Below are positions 21,938-34,195 of a stretch of 64,000 nt of DNA, one piece after another. The stretch is from Balanoglossus misakiensis (Eukaryota; Hemichordata). Where the stretch lies: contig CM082578.2 in assembly GCA_040954595.2 (NCBI GenBank), positions 8,432,001 to 8,496,000 of the forward strand, in the 5' to 3' direction. Below the pieces are notes generated by a model that worked only from the letters and a program-made list of their open reading frames with translations, did no database searches and had not been told where the DNA came from. Made by a program: the position numbers and the translations under genes. Every line of letters begins with the position of its first letter. Position 1 is the stretch's first letter.

Positions 21938-24702
21938 TTCTTCACTCGTTATATTGTAAATTGTATGAGTTTATCAGCAGAGCTGGGGATGATGACTGTT
22001 CGATTCAGTATCAATTATCATCTACTTTTAGAAATTATAGATGCCGTTTCAAACAAAATTTTGCCCCTACGAGAAATACTGTGGCTTTAAACGTTTCTTT
22101 TGTATCCCTATTTCACATGCACAACATACCACGCGTCAATGACAGCGGGCGTGCTGCTGCTTGTGGTTGATTACCTTCGTGCAGGTGGCAAACACGTGCC
22201 TGTGTGAACTGACAGAGTAGATACTGGGAAATTTTTAACTGAAATAAATTCGATACAGTTAGGCCTTGTTCTTTTTTGTACGTAAAACATATTTTACCAG
22301 CCCATCCAAAACACTTGTGTTGGTGAACCTGTACGTTCCCTACACAATCTGCCTGTGATCTGCACCCCTTTTCAACAGAAGTCACAGTCCCTCTGTGTGA
22401 TAGAGGGACTGTGGAATGGCCAATCTTGCCTGAAGACTGGAGACATGCTTTGCAACCCGGGTTTGCAACTACATCGTACTACATTTGTACATGTATATAC
22501 TAGTATGGGCTCTAGATAGCACTCAGCAGTTCGTTTTCTTTCGACGTTTGGTGAAATTGGTGGTGAACTAGCCCTGCGTACAGCATGTACAGGGGGGCCG
22601 TGTAACGCCGCAAACACACAGTCCTGTACGCAAGGCTGGTGAACATGGCATTGACAATACATGTACCGACGTCACATGAAAACATGCGGCAATGTCGTAA
22701 AAGAAAGTTTACGTGCTGATTTACAAATCCACGCCAGAAATCATACATATTTGCATGTCTATCGAAATGGTAATCACTTCCAAACTGAGTTGTGACGAGT
22801 TGTTTCGTGCCGTGTGCAAAACACGTGCGGGTAAAAAAGTAGGAAATTGTCGCGTTTCACTGGACTGCTAATTTCAGGCACACATTTGACGAAATAATCG
22901 TCGTAAGAGGTAAGTTTTTCATTATAAAAAGGAGCATTAGTAATCTTGGCACAATTGCTGAACCCAGGTTTTAACAGATTGTCGTGACTTTTTCAGTAAT
23001 TGAGGTTTTTACCTCACCATCCTCGCATGTGAGGTGGCCGTTTTCTTACTCGTTATCTTGCGTGCCTAGATCATTATGGCGTCGTTTCAGTGTATGTGGC
23101 GACTTCCATCGCCTCTGTCTCAAAATGTTGTCTTCACATCAGATTAGTTTTCTTGATTGTACGTGGAAGTATTCCAAGGAGAATTTTCACGCCAAATTAC
23201 TGACATAAGCGACAAAAACGGCCGAACTTATTCCCCATTCACAGATGTGGCGTGCGCGTCGCGTCGCGTCATACCACATTTTGCGCGCTCCCGCCATTTT
23301 CTTATCCGTCGTAAATCCATTGTATGTTCATTGTCGTTCCATGGTACCGTGGAAATCATTCCGTACCCGTTTGTCGTAACAAGTTGTGTTTGGTCGTATG
23401 GTACAGACGCGATTTTACCCGCGGCAATTTGGAGTCGTGTAGTTTATACAATGTAGTGTACTCAGCCATGATGGTTGTCAAAGCAATTTTCATGTACCCC
23501 GCCATACTTCTTCGATTTTACAAGTTTTCGTCGCATTTCCTCCGGATTTCCATTTGTTTGAAAATTCTGTACCGGTATTTTCGTCATGACTGAACCCCAA
23601 TTCAACGTTATTAACGCATGAACAAGAACTTGAAGGGATGTATTTGAAGTGTGATTGATGTTTTTGTACAGAAGACATGCCAGGTCAAGGAATTTTCGAT
23701 GTGCGCCACATGTGAGATGTAATTTGCATAATCAGTAATAAAATGGCTTCGTGTAGATTTCGACCGAACGTGTCGACATTTTTTTTCGGCCCAAAACGTG
23801 TCGACAAATTCTCAGTTTACCATCATTTTCCATTTTGGATTTCTCGGGTCGTTCGTGGTTGAGAACTTGCATTTAGAAAAGAATGGCGGGATCAGAAGTT
23901 CACGATGCGGTCACGGGTGAATAAATTTAGCCTACGCGCAGGATTCAATAATATATTCATGAAAATTGAAATGTGTCTATGAAAGGTTCGACCTCAGGGG
24001 GGGGGGGGGGATAAATTACGAAACAAACTAAAATCGTCAAGGGATGCTTTTACAGCTAATAATAATAAACGTTGGACCAGGGTTTTTCCCCCGCAAAAGT
24101 GCCATATGTTGCCAAACTTTTGCTCTTTTCGTACACTGCATCTGAAATCTGGCGAAACTTCAAAGATTTATCATATTACCTTTTTTGTATGTGATTGTCA
24201 GTTTTCATGTATAATATAAACGGTACATAACTAATATAGATGATCTTAATGAAAACATGTGAATGGTAGTCTGTACAATACTTTATTTTAATTGACTGGA
24301 AACTAGCCACATGCATACATTAATTTTACATAAAACTACAGGTGGGTGTTTATTTGCTGTGACAATTTAAAATTTATTGTAGGTCAAATTAGTTTCAGAG
24401 ATGTCGAATAAATCAAACTGTAGCTTCAGAAAAAGTGTATTTTAGGTAATTAAGCTAGTAGTTTTGTTACTGAAATGATTGAATTGTGCCATGATGACCT
24501 CTGTGGTGTAATGTTTGGATGTCTGTTGTGACATGATTTAATCTAATCTTGTTTGTGAGGTTTTGATAAGCCTTTGTGTCCATTCTGAAACAGATTAGGA
24601 AACTCCCATTCATTGATAACTTATTAGGAAGCCTGTATTAACCCTGTTGATTTTTTTTTCTTCTTCAAGTAGGAGGAGAGTGAGCGAGAGAGAGGAGGAG
24701 AG
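21938..24702 (+). other. Probable 5' non-coding exon and intron of the CNBP-like gene
   Basis: A consensus donor (AAGAG|GTAAGT, exon end 22910) and a long pyrimidine tract ending in CAAG|TAGGAGG (about 24669) could frame a first intron. The exon before the ATG would be GA-rich. The interval holds YY1-like GCCATTTT motifs (23293 and, reversed, near 23741), CpG-rich sequence around 23220-23420, and a poly-G run near 24000. No (CCTG)n expansion tract of the kind known in human CNBP intron 1 is present. Confidence 0.35.
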
Positions 24703-27700
24703 ATGAGTGGTAGAGGGGAAGTTGAGTGCTATCTTTGTCACAATTTAGGGCATATTGCTCGTGACTGCAGAAGTGGTGGTGGTCGTGGTGGTGGACGTGG
24801 CCGAGGAGGTGGAGGACGCGGGCGTGGGCGAGGTAAGTCACTTGTGTTAGGCGTCCGTGGGTTATGTATGAATGGTGAGGAGTATGTTGGTGTCTAGGCT
24901 GTCTACATCGGCAGCAATTAGTGCTTTTAATTCAAGTGTCTGGGTTGTGCTTTTTTTGGTCTTTTTTTTGGGGGGGTGGGGGGGTGGGCACAGTTCCTGC
25001 AAAGATTTACTTCAGTATCATGTACATCATAAAGAACTCGTGTTTTTCTTGTATGTAGTGTGTGTGTGCGCAAACATTCCATGCTGGTGCACTGTGAGAA
25101 ATATATATACACAGTGCAAAGAAAAAGCGTTCCGTGAAAATTGTCATCATTCCCAGCTTCCCCAGGGTGGCATGATTTTGTTTTGTTTTTTTGTTGTTGA
25201 AGTGGTGTGTCCAGTAGTTAGAGCCCATCCACCTCTACCTGATTGAGTGGTCTGAGGGCAGTCCTTGCCCTATGATGATTACCTGGTGCTGTTTGCACTG
25301 CACAAGTTACTAAGCCACTGTGACTTTGTTAATACTAATAGGTGCAGGTGGACGGGGCCGTGGGGGTCGAGGAGGTAAGACTTTTTCGGTCTTCCTAGAT
25401 TTTATTTTGATTCCCCTCCCCTATGTTTAGTTTTTTTTTTACCCCCTTGGTTTTTTTTTTTAAGTTTGCCACTTCCAGCATGAAATAACCCCTGGTGACT
25501 GAAAGAGTGAATAACATTGGACTTGAACTAGAGTGACAGTCCAAAAGTAGAGGGTACAAGCCAATGCTGTGGGAACGCATTGGTTTTCATTCAGCTAGCA
25601 AAATAACACATGTTGTTATTACCATAACTTTGCATCAGCGACATTGTTGCATGTCCGCCTGGTGTTCATCAGCAGTGCGCAGAAATGTCTTGTCCTGTAG
25701 TGTGGAATATTGGCACATGATGGAATGGGTGTTGACGGAGAATGGATGAGAGCTGGACAGTCTTCATGTAACATTCCTACACCAAGGGTATTGCTACACC
25801 TTGACTGTTCACCAACGATATTGACATGTATATGTGCCCAGTGTTTTTTTTTTTTTATAAGAACACTGTTTACTGTAGCTTGGGTAAAAATGGCAGGTGG
25901 TAAAATTGCTAATGGACGAAAGGCGACTCATTTGAGTAATCTGAATTCCTGACTCAATCCCTCTGAAATCTACAACTACAAGCAGGTTTTCCTTGAATTT
26001 GTCTGATCTCACACAAGTTTCTCGTGAACACAAGGTTGACGAAGAATTCAGTTGATCTAAGCAGAATTCATCTGGTGTAGGAATGTGTACATGAAGTATG
26101 CCATTCACAGATTGTTAGAACAATGTAATAATCAGTGTTCTCCCCAGGAATTTCTGTTAGAGTAGTGGTTAATTTGCATAACAATAGTAACTTATGTTAA
26201 TTTAGAGATGCTATCTTCTCAGAATTAAAAAGTAGTGGCCCTATGCTTTGTTATGGGGAGCACTGTAATTCAAATACATGTGTTGTGCTGCCAGCAGTTT
26301 TTGCCAACCCAACATAACTATAAAAGCAAGAGGAATTTTCCAATCGTGTAACGTGTCAGAATAATGCATTATCAGAAATGATGTATTTGATTGAGTGTCC
26401 TCAAATGGATCTGGGTTTGAAAAAAAAAAGTGTAAGTGATTATGAATTGATGTAACATTTGTAAGACTGTGGCAATATGTTTATGAGCTGCACCTATCTA
26501 CCGTGTGTATGAATGCTGAAATATCCTGTTAAAATGTAAATGTTACTGGACAGGTGCATTTTGAAATGCTGTGAACATTGTGGGCGTTCACTGCCGCTGT
26601 TCTGAATTGAAAGAGTAATTTGTAATAAATTATGTACACTGATTTGCTTTTCTGCGCACTTGCCTGTCACACTAACAAGTAGGCATACTTAGTAAATTCT
26701 GGTGTGGCTAACTGCAGGGGGGATGGGGTGGCATTTTTAAAGTCTATACAACACCAGTGATTTACTGAAGGGAATGGCTCAAACTATTGCAGTCGAGTCA
26801 GTAGAATCTAATGTTGTTGACAATGTTGGTTTCTGTTGCACAGATACTTGTTATCGCTGTAACAGGACTGGACACTTTGCAAGAGATTGTACTGTATCCG
26901 AAGGTTGGTCTTCTTTTACAGAACTTGTAGAGGAAAAAAATGTGTGAAGAAAAAATTTGATATTGATTTTATATCATTTATGTTCCAACCATTTTCAGGT
27001 TCATGTTCATCTTTGTCACCAATTCACGATTACATTTTTTGCAAAATTTTAAGTGTTTTTGCAGCACAACCAGTACAGACAGTTTCAAACATTGTCATAT
27101 ACATCCTGTATCTTGCAAACTTTCAAGTCTGAAAAGATTTATGGTAACACTTTGGTGTCAAGCACTATTCCAATGAAGAGATGGACCCAAAACCAATCAT
27201 TTTCTTGTTGGCATTGTTTTACACAAATAAAATCACTGGCTTTCCAATGCCTACCACCTGGACGCGATATGAACTGGAATATCATTACAATTATCCAATT
27301 GTACGAGTATCTCTGAATCAGTTCTTCAGAGAGTGTAATTGTCTTGCTGGTTGGAACAGTATTGGAATGGGGTCAAGTAAGATTTAACTGTTGTCCATTT
27401 TTTGTGTTCCGGCAACATCTGTCATCTTCTGTATGATTTTAGATCCTTTGTCATGTTGAGAAAGGGATTCCTGGACAGAATTTGCCCAGTAACAGTGCTT
27501 GTATGTTATTAGTGTATAAATGCAACAGTTGAGACTGGTAAGTTTAGAGTGATCCTGGTCATGTTTCACCTTGCAGACTCCGGATTCGCCTGCTACAACT
27601 GTGGCCAAACTGGACATATGGCCAGAGAATGCGACGAACCACGCAGCGACAACAGGAACAACGGCAGCAACATCACTTGCTACAGCTGTGGCCAGACTGG

Positions 27701-28222
27701 GCACATGGCCCGTGATTGCACTCAGGGCGGCGGCGGCGGTGGTGGTGGCGGCGGCGGAAGCGACAAGAACTGCTACAACTGCGGCAAGGGAGGTCATCTG
27801 GCCAGAGAGTGCCCTGAAGGTGGCAGTGGAGGCGGTGGCGGCGGCTACAGCTCCGGTGGTGGCGGTGGCGGCGGCAACTGCTACAAGTAAGTGCCAGGGG
27901 GGGTTACAGAGTTTTAGCAGGAATCATGAAATCGTCTATGATATTATGTATCTCTGCTGTGTGTGATTTTGGCTCAAAAAATGCAGTTTTGTTTTTATAA
28001 AGCAGGTTGTATGCGTTCCTCGGATACGACTCCCGCTAATGTAACTATTTTTTATTTTCCAGGTGTGGAGAGCCTGGGCACATTGCCCGCAACTGTCCCG
28101 ATTATGGTGGCGGCCGCAGCAGCAACGGAGGTGGCGGCGGCGGCGGTGGTGGTGGCGGTGGAAACTGCTACAAGTGCGGTCAACCCGGTCACTTTGCGCG
28201 CGAGTGCGACGTGTCAGCTTGA
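24703..28222 (+). CDS. CNBP: CNBP-like protein with seven CCHC zinc knuckles
   Basis: Exons 24703-24832, 25342-25374, 26844-26903, 27577-27886 and 28063-28222 join in phase to give 230 aa. Seven C-x2-C-x4-H-x4-C knuckles lie at residues 9-22, 57-70, 80-93, 109-122, 140-153, 176-189 and 213-226. An Arg-Gly-rich box (residues 23-54) sits between the first and second knuckle, as in vertebrate CNBP. CNBP binds single-stranded and G-rich nucleic acids and promotes translation of many mRNAs. Here the later linkers are glycine runs (11 or more Gly), unlike vertebrate CNBP and more like HEXBP/Gis2-type proteins, so one-to-one orthology is probable rather than proven. The 33 bp microexon adds only RG-rich sequence and is in frame, so it could be skipped. 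The donor after 26903 (GTTGGT) is weak; the other splice sites are good. Confidence 0.88.
25342..25374 (+). other. CNBP: 33 bp RG-box microexon
   Basis: Lies between TACTAATAG and GTAAGA, starts and ends in phase 1, and encodes [11 protein letters not shown]-type sequence. Its length is a multiple of three, so inclusion or skipping keeps the frame and only changes the length of the Arg-Gly box. Confidence 0.7.
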
Positions 28223-30570
28223 AGGCCTTCAAAGTAAACGAAGGATTGGAATGCCTATCTTATGCTAGTCGAAGTGGCCAGTACCAGTTGCATAGGGGGC
28301 AGAAAAATGAAAAAAAGAAAAAATGTTTTGGTCAGTGGGGCAGATTAATCCAAAAAGGGGGCATCAAGTTATTTTCAGAACAGGTCGGCTGCCTGATTCT
28401 GATTTCGACACTTTAGAACTGGTTTCACACGTGGAAACTGGCTGGTCCAGGCTGAACTGAGATATGGTGTAGTCTAAAAAAAATATAACTAACTGTATGA
28501 GTTGCTGATCTGAGTTACCCATACAAAGTGTTATTCATTTATTATTATATGCTAGTAGTTCCTAGATTGTTTCCTTTTTTTGAAAAACACAAGACCCCCG
28601 TTCTGAAGGGGAAACCCAATGTATTGTTTTAATTCCCTTGCTCTCAAGAGTGATTCAGATTTAAAAAAAAAAAAACGTGAATTTAAATGTCCCTCCACAT
28701 CCTTTCGCCCTCTTATTTTTGCCCAGTTTGATCGATTTGTGACAATTTGGTCAATTCAAGGCCTCAAAAATAAGATGCTAGAAAGGATTTAACTGGAGTC
28801 GGACAGTAGAATGCATTTTCAACTTTTTTTTTGTTTCCAAGAAGAATAACTAAGTAGAACAATCAGATATCAGGATTTCTTGATGTATTGAATTTTTTCA
28901 GCAGGAGAAATGTTTTGAAGTTGCTGGTGTGGAGTTCTGAAGTGTGTTCAGTATTTAACAACAATATTCAAATCTTTGTTTTTGTGCAAGTGAAAAGGTG
29001 AATGGAGCCTTTTTGGGGAGAGTGGCGTGTTTCAGGCGTGTTGATGTTGGAAAGTGCAACAGACGTAAAAGGAGACGTTTCGAAATCAGGTCAGGGCTGT
29101 CAGGTAGCGCGAGTATTGTTCTTGTCACACTGACCTGCCTTGATCGTTGCCCCCTGTGCTTAGAGAAATTCACGAGTAGTGAAGTTGAAGAGAAGTGAGG
29201 TAAAAAAAAAAAGGGTTTTGAGATGCGAGTTGGCCGAATCGACATCCAGTTGGGGACCCCACCGGGGCCAGTTACTGTGGCACTGTGGTGGTGGTCTTGC
29301 CCTTCGTGGAAAAGAAAAACTTTCTGTTGAGGTTTTCGAAGGGAGAGAGTCAAAACAATCATCTCTCTTCAGTGAACATTTTGTCGTGATAATCAGGTGA
29401 GGGAAGTGTTTTGTAATTCAGTAAGTTTTGAACATTGCTTGTCATTTTTTCTGTGCCTTCATTGAACCATCATCCTCTGACAGTATATCACCTTTGTCGT
29501 GAGGGCACTTTTTGAATTTTCAGAGTTGTACCGGGCGTCTGATCTTCGGGTCTGAGCCGAGAAGTTTATGTGTACAGGCAATAGAACAATCTGAGAGATA
29601 TTAACACCTGTGGCAGAGAGAGAGAGAGAAAGAAAAGGGAAACCATCGTTGAAATAAAATTTATAGGAATTTATTTTCTGAACTTTTTCTAGAATTTTTT
29701 GTCGAAAGCTGAAAATTTATTTTGTCACTTGGGGTAGAGTTTTTGGTGCATCTGTGTATTCTTGGTTTATCAAAGAAGAAGAAAATTTCAGTTCTCCTAA
29801 GACAGGGGTTCAAATTTCAAATCTCATTCTCCCACCATATATAACCTGGCCATTTCATAGGTCCTTGTATTTTATATTTCCGACAGACGAATGAATCGAG
29901 TACTGTAAGGGAAAAGAGCAGCTGTCCACATTTATTATTACATGCGACATTAGAACATGGCCTCTTGAGAGAACGCTGTGTACAGACCTTGTTTGCACAC
30001 AGCCCTCTCTTGAGAGGCATGATCAGAATATTGTAAACAGATTATCCGGTTTTATTTGTTGTATCATTTTGTTATTCCACAATGTGTGATTCCCCGTCAA
30101 TGAATTTGTAGTTTAATTAAAAGGAATGTATTTGTTCATCAAAAGGAGAGATTGAATTGAGGTTTGTACAAGATCCATTAACCTGTTGAAATTGTTGGGA
30201 AATTACTTGTACTATGAGTTACTGTTTTTTGTAAGATGAATAAAACGCAAACATGAGAGCATTAAATGATTGTGTATGTGATTGTTTTCTGTATGATCAT
30301 GCAGTCAGTTGATTCATAGACAGTCTACTGTCTATGGTTGATTGGACCTTGTATGTGGATTAGTGCTTACTGCCTGGGAATTACTCTTGGACCTTGACAC
30401 CGGCAGTGCAGGAAATTTCTCCCAATTCAGTACAATTGATGCACTGACAGATCATGTATATCAAGACTTCACCAGCATTGGGATTTGTAATATCTTGAAA
30501 GTTGATTTTATTACATCAGTGATAGGGGATGGCACAAATAAAACGCACTGAGAAGTAAAATAAAAATATT
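28223..30570 (+). other. 3' UTR of the CNBP-like gene and convergent intergenic DNA
   Basis: No protein-coding pattern is seen. Candidate plus-strand poly(A) signals AATAAA lie at 29654, 30239-30244 and 30537-30542. A small foldback (CATAGACAG and its complement) lies near 30317. The last plus-strand signal is within 40 bp of a minus-strand signal for PEX26, so the two 3' ends may abut or overlap. Confidence 0.45.
30239..30244 (+). terminator. Candidate poly(A) signal, CNBP-like gene
   Basis: AATAAA in an AT-rich 3' flank about 2.0 kb after the stop codon, followed by a GT-rich stretch (TTGTGTATGTGATTG) suitable as a downstream element. Confidence 0.45.
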
Positions 30571-30574
30571 TGCA

Positions 30575-30580
30575 TTTATT
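30575..30580 (-). terminator. Candidate poly(A) signal, PEX26
   Basis: TTTATT on the plus strand reads AATAAA on the minus strand, about 250 bp after the PEX26 stop codon. Confidence 0.4.
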
Positions 30581-30832
30581 TTTTTATGAAGTCCAGTACA
30601 TTCACCACATCAATTTAACCCACATTCACTTTCTGTAATTTACAGTACCGTAAACCGGTAGATATACGCTGATCAAGTGATGTACATGTAATATTGCACA
30701 TAAGCAAATTTGCCTGCTTCTCTGGTTTGTTCATTCATTTGTATGATCAAACATACAGTGTTTACATTCAATTTGCCTTAATTTCTTGTCATTACAATAT
30801 GAAATTGAAAAGTGTTCATTCTGAACTCAAAT

Positions 30833-33799
30833 CTACTGGGTAGCTGCCACATGGTATGGTGCAAACATGGATTTCCACAGACGTACCACACTCTGCCATA
30901 GCTGACCCGCATATGAAAGGCCCCATACGGTGTCTGTGAACAGAAACGTGAAAGAATTTATGTGAATATTTGCTTCTTGGAGACAATCCAAGCACTTGTT
31001 TAAGCTGGGTACAATAAATAGTACCTGAATTGGACCCTGTCCCATGTTTCCAAACTGGCCATGCCTTTGAAAACGATTGGTTTGAAGTGACTGGCAGTGA
31101 CCTTCAGTCATCAGGATAAATTTATTATTCAAGTATAGATTAATAAGAGAACACCTAAAAAAAAGCTTAGTTACCTGTATATGTCTAAGGATAAAACTTT
31201 ATGTTTGGCCAAGATTTATTGTTTTTATTAGCACCCAGTCATAAAGATTATAATCACAAATATCTTGGAATCTTATCAACAAAACCATTCCCAGCTTTAA
31301 CATTTGCAAGCATTGCGGGAAAGGTTTCCTCAATGGATATCACATTTTATATGTTGTTATACAAGGATGAAAAATCTGTACTGCAGACATTTGCGTGTGG
31401 GAGGAAAATGACACAGACACACTTTTACAAATTGAAAAGGTGCAATTCTGAAGTGACAATTAGCTTTTTCATGTCAGACTCTCAACCAGAAAGGTCACAC
31501 AGTGAACATAACTGTGGGGTACTGTTCACTGCTTGTTACAATATGAAACCCAGTCTACAAAATTCATGTACTGGTACATCAAGTACATGTAAGAATTATA
31601 ATCCAAATGAGAACATTTCTGTTTTTGACAAAATGAAGGTTTGTGATGATTGGCACATGAGACGACATGTTGAAAGTGCTGCTGCTGTAGTTCTACAGCT
31701 CACAGCCAGACTGCTAGATTTGCACTGTGGCCAATAACGTTGGCAGCGAGACACTGCACTTCTCAGTGTGAAACTCACCTAAGTTTGTTTTGAACAAGAT
31801 GATGTAGACGAAGACAGCAATCACAGCAAGTTTGCGGATGACGGTAAGGCTGATGAATGGTAAGCGTTGGAAAATGTTGGATCCCATTCTCTTCACAGCA
31901 TTGCTGAATGCCTCGGGAAATAGCACACCTTCAGACGGAAAGAAAGATGATCTCATTTTGAGTGCTGACTGAAAGACAAATGCAGCTCAAAGTGGTGTAC
32001 TGGTTTAATATTTCATCTTAAAAGGATTCTGATATTACCGTTGATGCCGTTATGCAATAAGAACTCAAAGGGATCACTTCACCTGCAGAGCTTCCATGAA
32101 TGTATCTGCTCTTTATTTGTACACACCTACGGTACTGCCATAACCTATAGCATTGAACTCATGATTCTCTGACATCAAAATCGAAATATCACACATAGCA
32201 TAACATTTTCACAGCTGAAGTGAAAATGTTCAATTTATGTGCAATAAGTATAAGAGATTTACTGGGTGAAAATCAGTGTGGAACCTAAAGAAAATGAGGC
32301 CAGTCATGCTGACTGAAAATTTGAAATCAGACTTTTGTATAGATAATACTTAAAATACAAAATGGTATAATTTTAGAATGTAGACAGATATACACAACAG
32401 AATGACAGCCATACCTAGTTCAACTGTGATGTAATGAATAGCAGAACACAAACCAGTCTGGCCAATGTCTATCACACACCTGCAACATATACAACTGATC
32501 TGAGAATGATAGATCACAATTCATTTACCTTGCTTGTCAGAAGGTGTACCTCTGCCAGCTTTCGAGATGCAACTCTGATTCTCCTGGTTGATAGCTTGCT
32601 CGTATTTCTTGATGAACTTTATGAGGGCGATCTTTCTGTCGAGGCTGAGGACAGTGTCCAGGTCGGCGTACTGGATGGCTTCACCATACTTCGCCTGTGG
32701 CAGTAAGATGTTCACAATGAAGAGTTCAAGGATCCCTGGATACGAAGGCAGCGACTGGTTCCTGGGAAATTTCCTCCACTCTCGAAACACAGGTTCGGCC
32801 GTTTCGTAGTCTTCATACTTGCCATACATGAGAATGCTGCAAGAAGGGGATGATAACATGTCACAGTAATATGTTGATGCTCAAGCTGGTTCAGAGGGCC
32901 CATTCTACATAAATTTTCAACCTTTTTTTTTTCTTTCTGACTGACCTACCTTGCCGAGACATTTGAATAATGAGAGAAAAAAGACATCATCATCAGACAC
33001 ATGCATTTTCACTGCAAGCTTACCATATTTGTATGATCTTATCAGGACAGTGTCTGATACCATGGTAACACTTTTTCAGGAATGGCAATACTTCAGTGTG
33101 TTGACCAGTTTCTGCGTACGCTTGTACGGCCAGAATGCACAACGATTCCACGAGTGTTGCCAAGTAATGTCTGATATGAAGAAAAAAAGTAAATTTTGGT
33201 GAATTTTAAATAAAAGTTCAAAACATGGAATTCTTAGCACTGCTGTGTCCATCACTCTACACAATGATGAATGGATGGAGAGCTGTGTTTGTGTTTATCA
33301 TTCAAGATGTTTGCTTGTTTTATAGGTGTGTGCATGGTCACTCCATCATTTCTTTCAGTTTGCCACGTGCAAACTTTATTAAGTAAATACTAAACACAAA
33401 TCTTCATTGATTCCTTATTAAATTAATCATTCGTACATAAACACAAACAAAAGGAGGTCATGTCATTGCTAGAATGTTATTGATCGTCTATGGTAATCGT
33501 CTGCATACATCTGAGTCGGGTTTTCAGTCAGAACACTAGTTCTAGAAAGTTAATATATAACCGACCCATTTTCAATGAATAACAGAGGAAATTTCTTACA
33601 TCAAGTTATCGAAAGTTTCTCTTTCACGTGCAACTTGTGATGAACGCTCAACATGCTTCTGGTACTGTTTTACACTATCAATTTCGTTGTTGCATAGTTC
33701 CAGGACGTCCAAAAAGTTTCTGAACATCAGAAGGTCGTTGCCCTTTTCTACAAGCCTGCAGAACTTCTGCCTGCATTCGACCTCCAGCTCGTTTGTCAT
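30833..33799 (-). CDS. PEX26: Peroxisome assembly protein 26 (tail-anchored PEX1-PEX6 receptor)
   Basis: Five minus-strand exons, 33799-33600, 33170-33024, 32836-32529, 31964-31779 and 30933-30833, join in phase to 313 aa (human about 305). PEX26 is a tail-anchored peroxisomal membrane protein that docks the PEX1-PEX6 AAA ATPases, which recycle the import receptor PEX5. Similarity to the human protein is clearest in the second exon (LATLVESLCILAVQAYAE) and in the LPSYPGILELFIVNILLPQA segment of the third. It is also clear in the hydrophobic anchor at about residues 255-276 (RKLAVIAVFVYIILF) and the short lumenal tail containing WGLSYAGQLWQSVVRLW. The ATG at 33799 is the first in frame. Splice sites are all GT-AG with good consensus. 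The gene shares a 396 bp head-to-head interval with the capping protein gene. Confidence 0.9.
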
Positions 33800-34195
33800 C
33801 TTGATCAAAAAGTGATGGTTACATTTCTATAATGCTTCACTAGCGTGACAGTTGCCCTGCCCACAGTACAGGTGTGTTCACAAAAGTTACAATCAAGCCA
33901 GGCTGGCAGATCAAGCAACATGCAACGGACAACATCAATGTGTGTGCATTAGTTTCACTTCCTGTGGAACACGCAGCTCCGCGAAAGTGCATACTATGGC
34001 AGACTCCCGGGGTTTGGTGATGTTTTATTTTTGACATAAAATAAATGCATTAGTATTTAAAATTTTTGCTTCAAACAACATTTTTATTGAAACTATTCGA
34101 ATATTTCGCATAATCAATGCAGAAATAAACTGGGCTTGTATTACCCACAATTCCGTGTGGGACGAGGCGTGAAGGGCGGACGCACAGACACAACC
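33800..34195. promoter_or_regulatory. Divergent promoter of PEX26 and capping protein alpha
   Basis: Only 396 bp separate the two start codons, which point away from each other, so the two 5' UTRs and any promoter must share this interval. It is not strongly CpG-rich and shows no TATA box at an expected position. Confidence 0.65.

Noticed and set aside
25272-25341. Possible box C/D snoRNA in a CNBP-like intron (ATGATGA at 25273)
   Set aside because: No CTGA box D follows before the exon and there is no terminal stem.
27384-27966. Alanine/valine-rich and threonine-rich ORFs over the CNBP-like exon
   Set aside because: Other-frame shadows of the glycine-coding and zinc-knuckle sequence.
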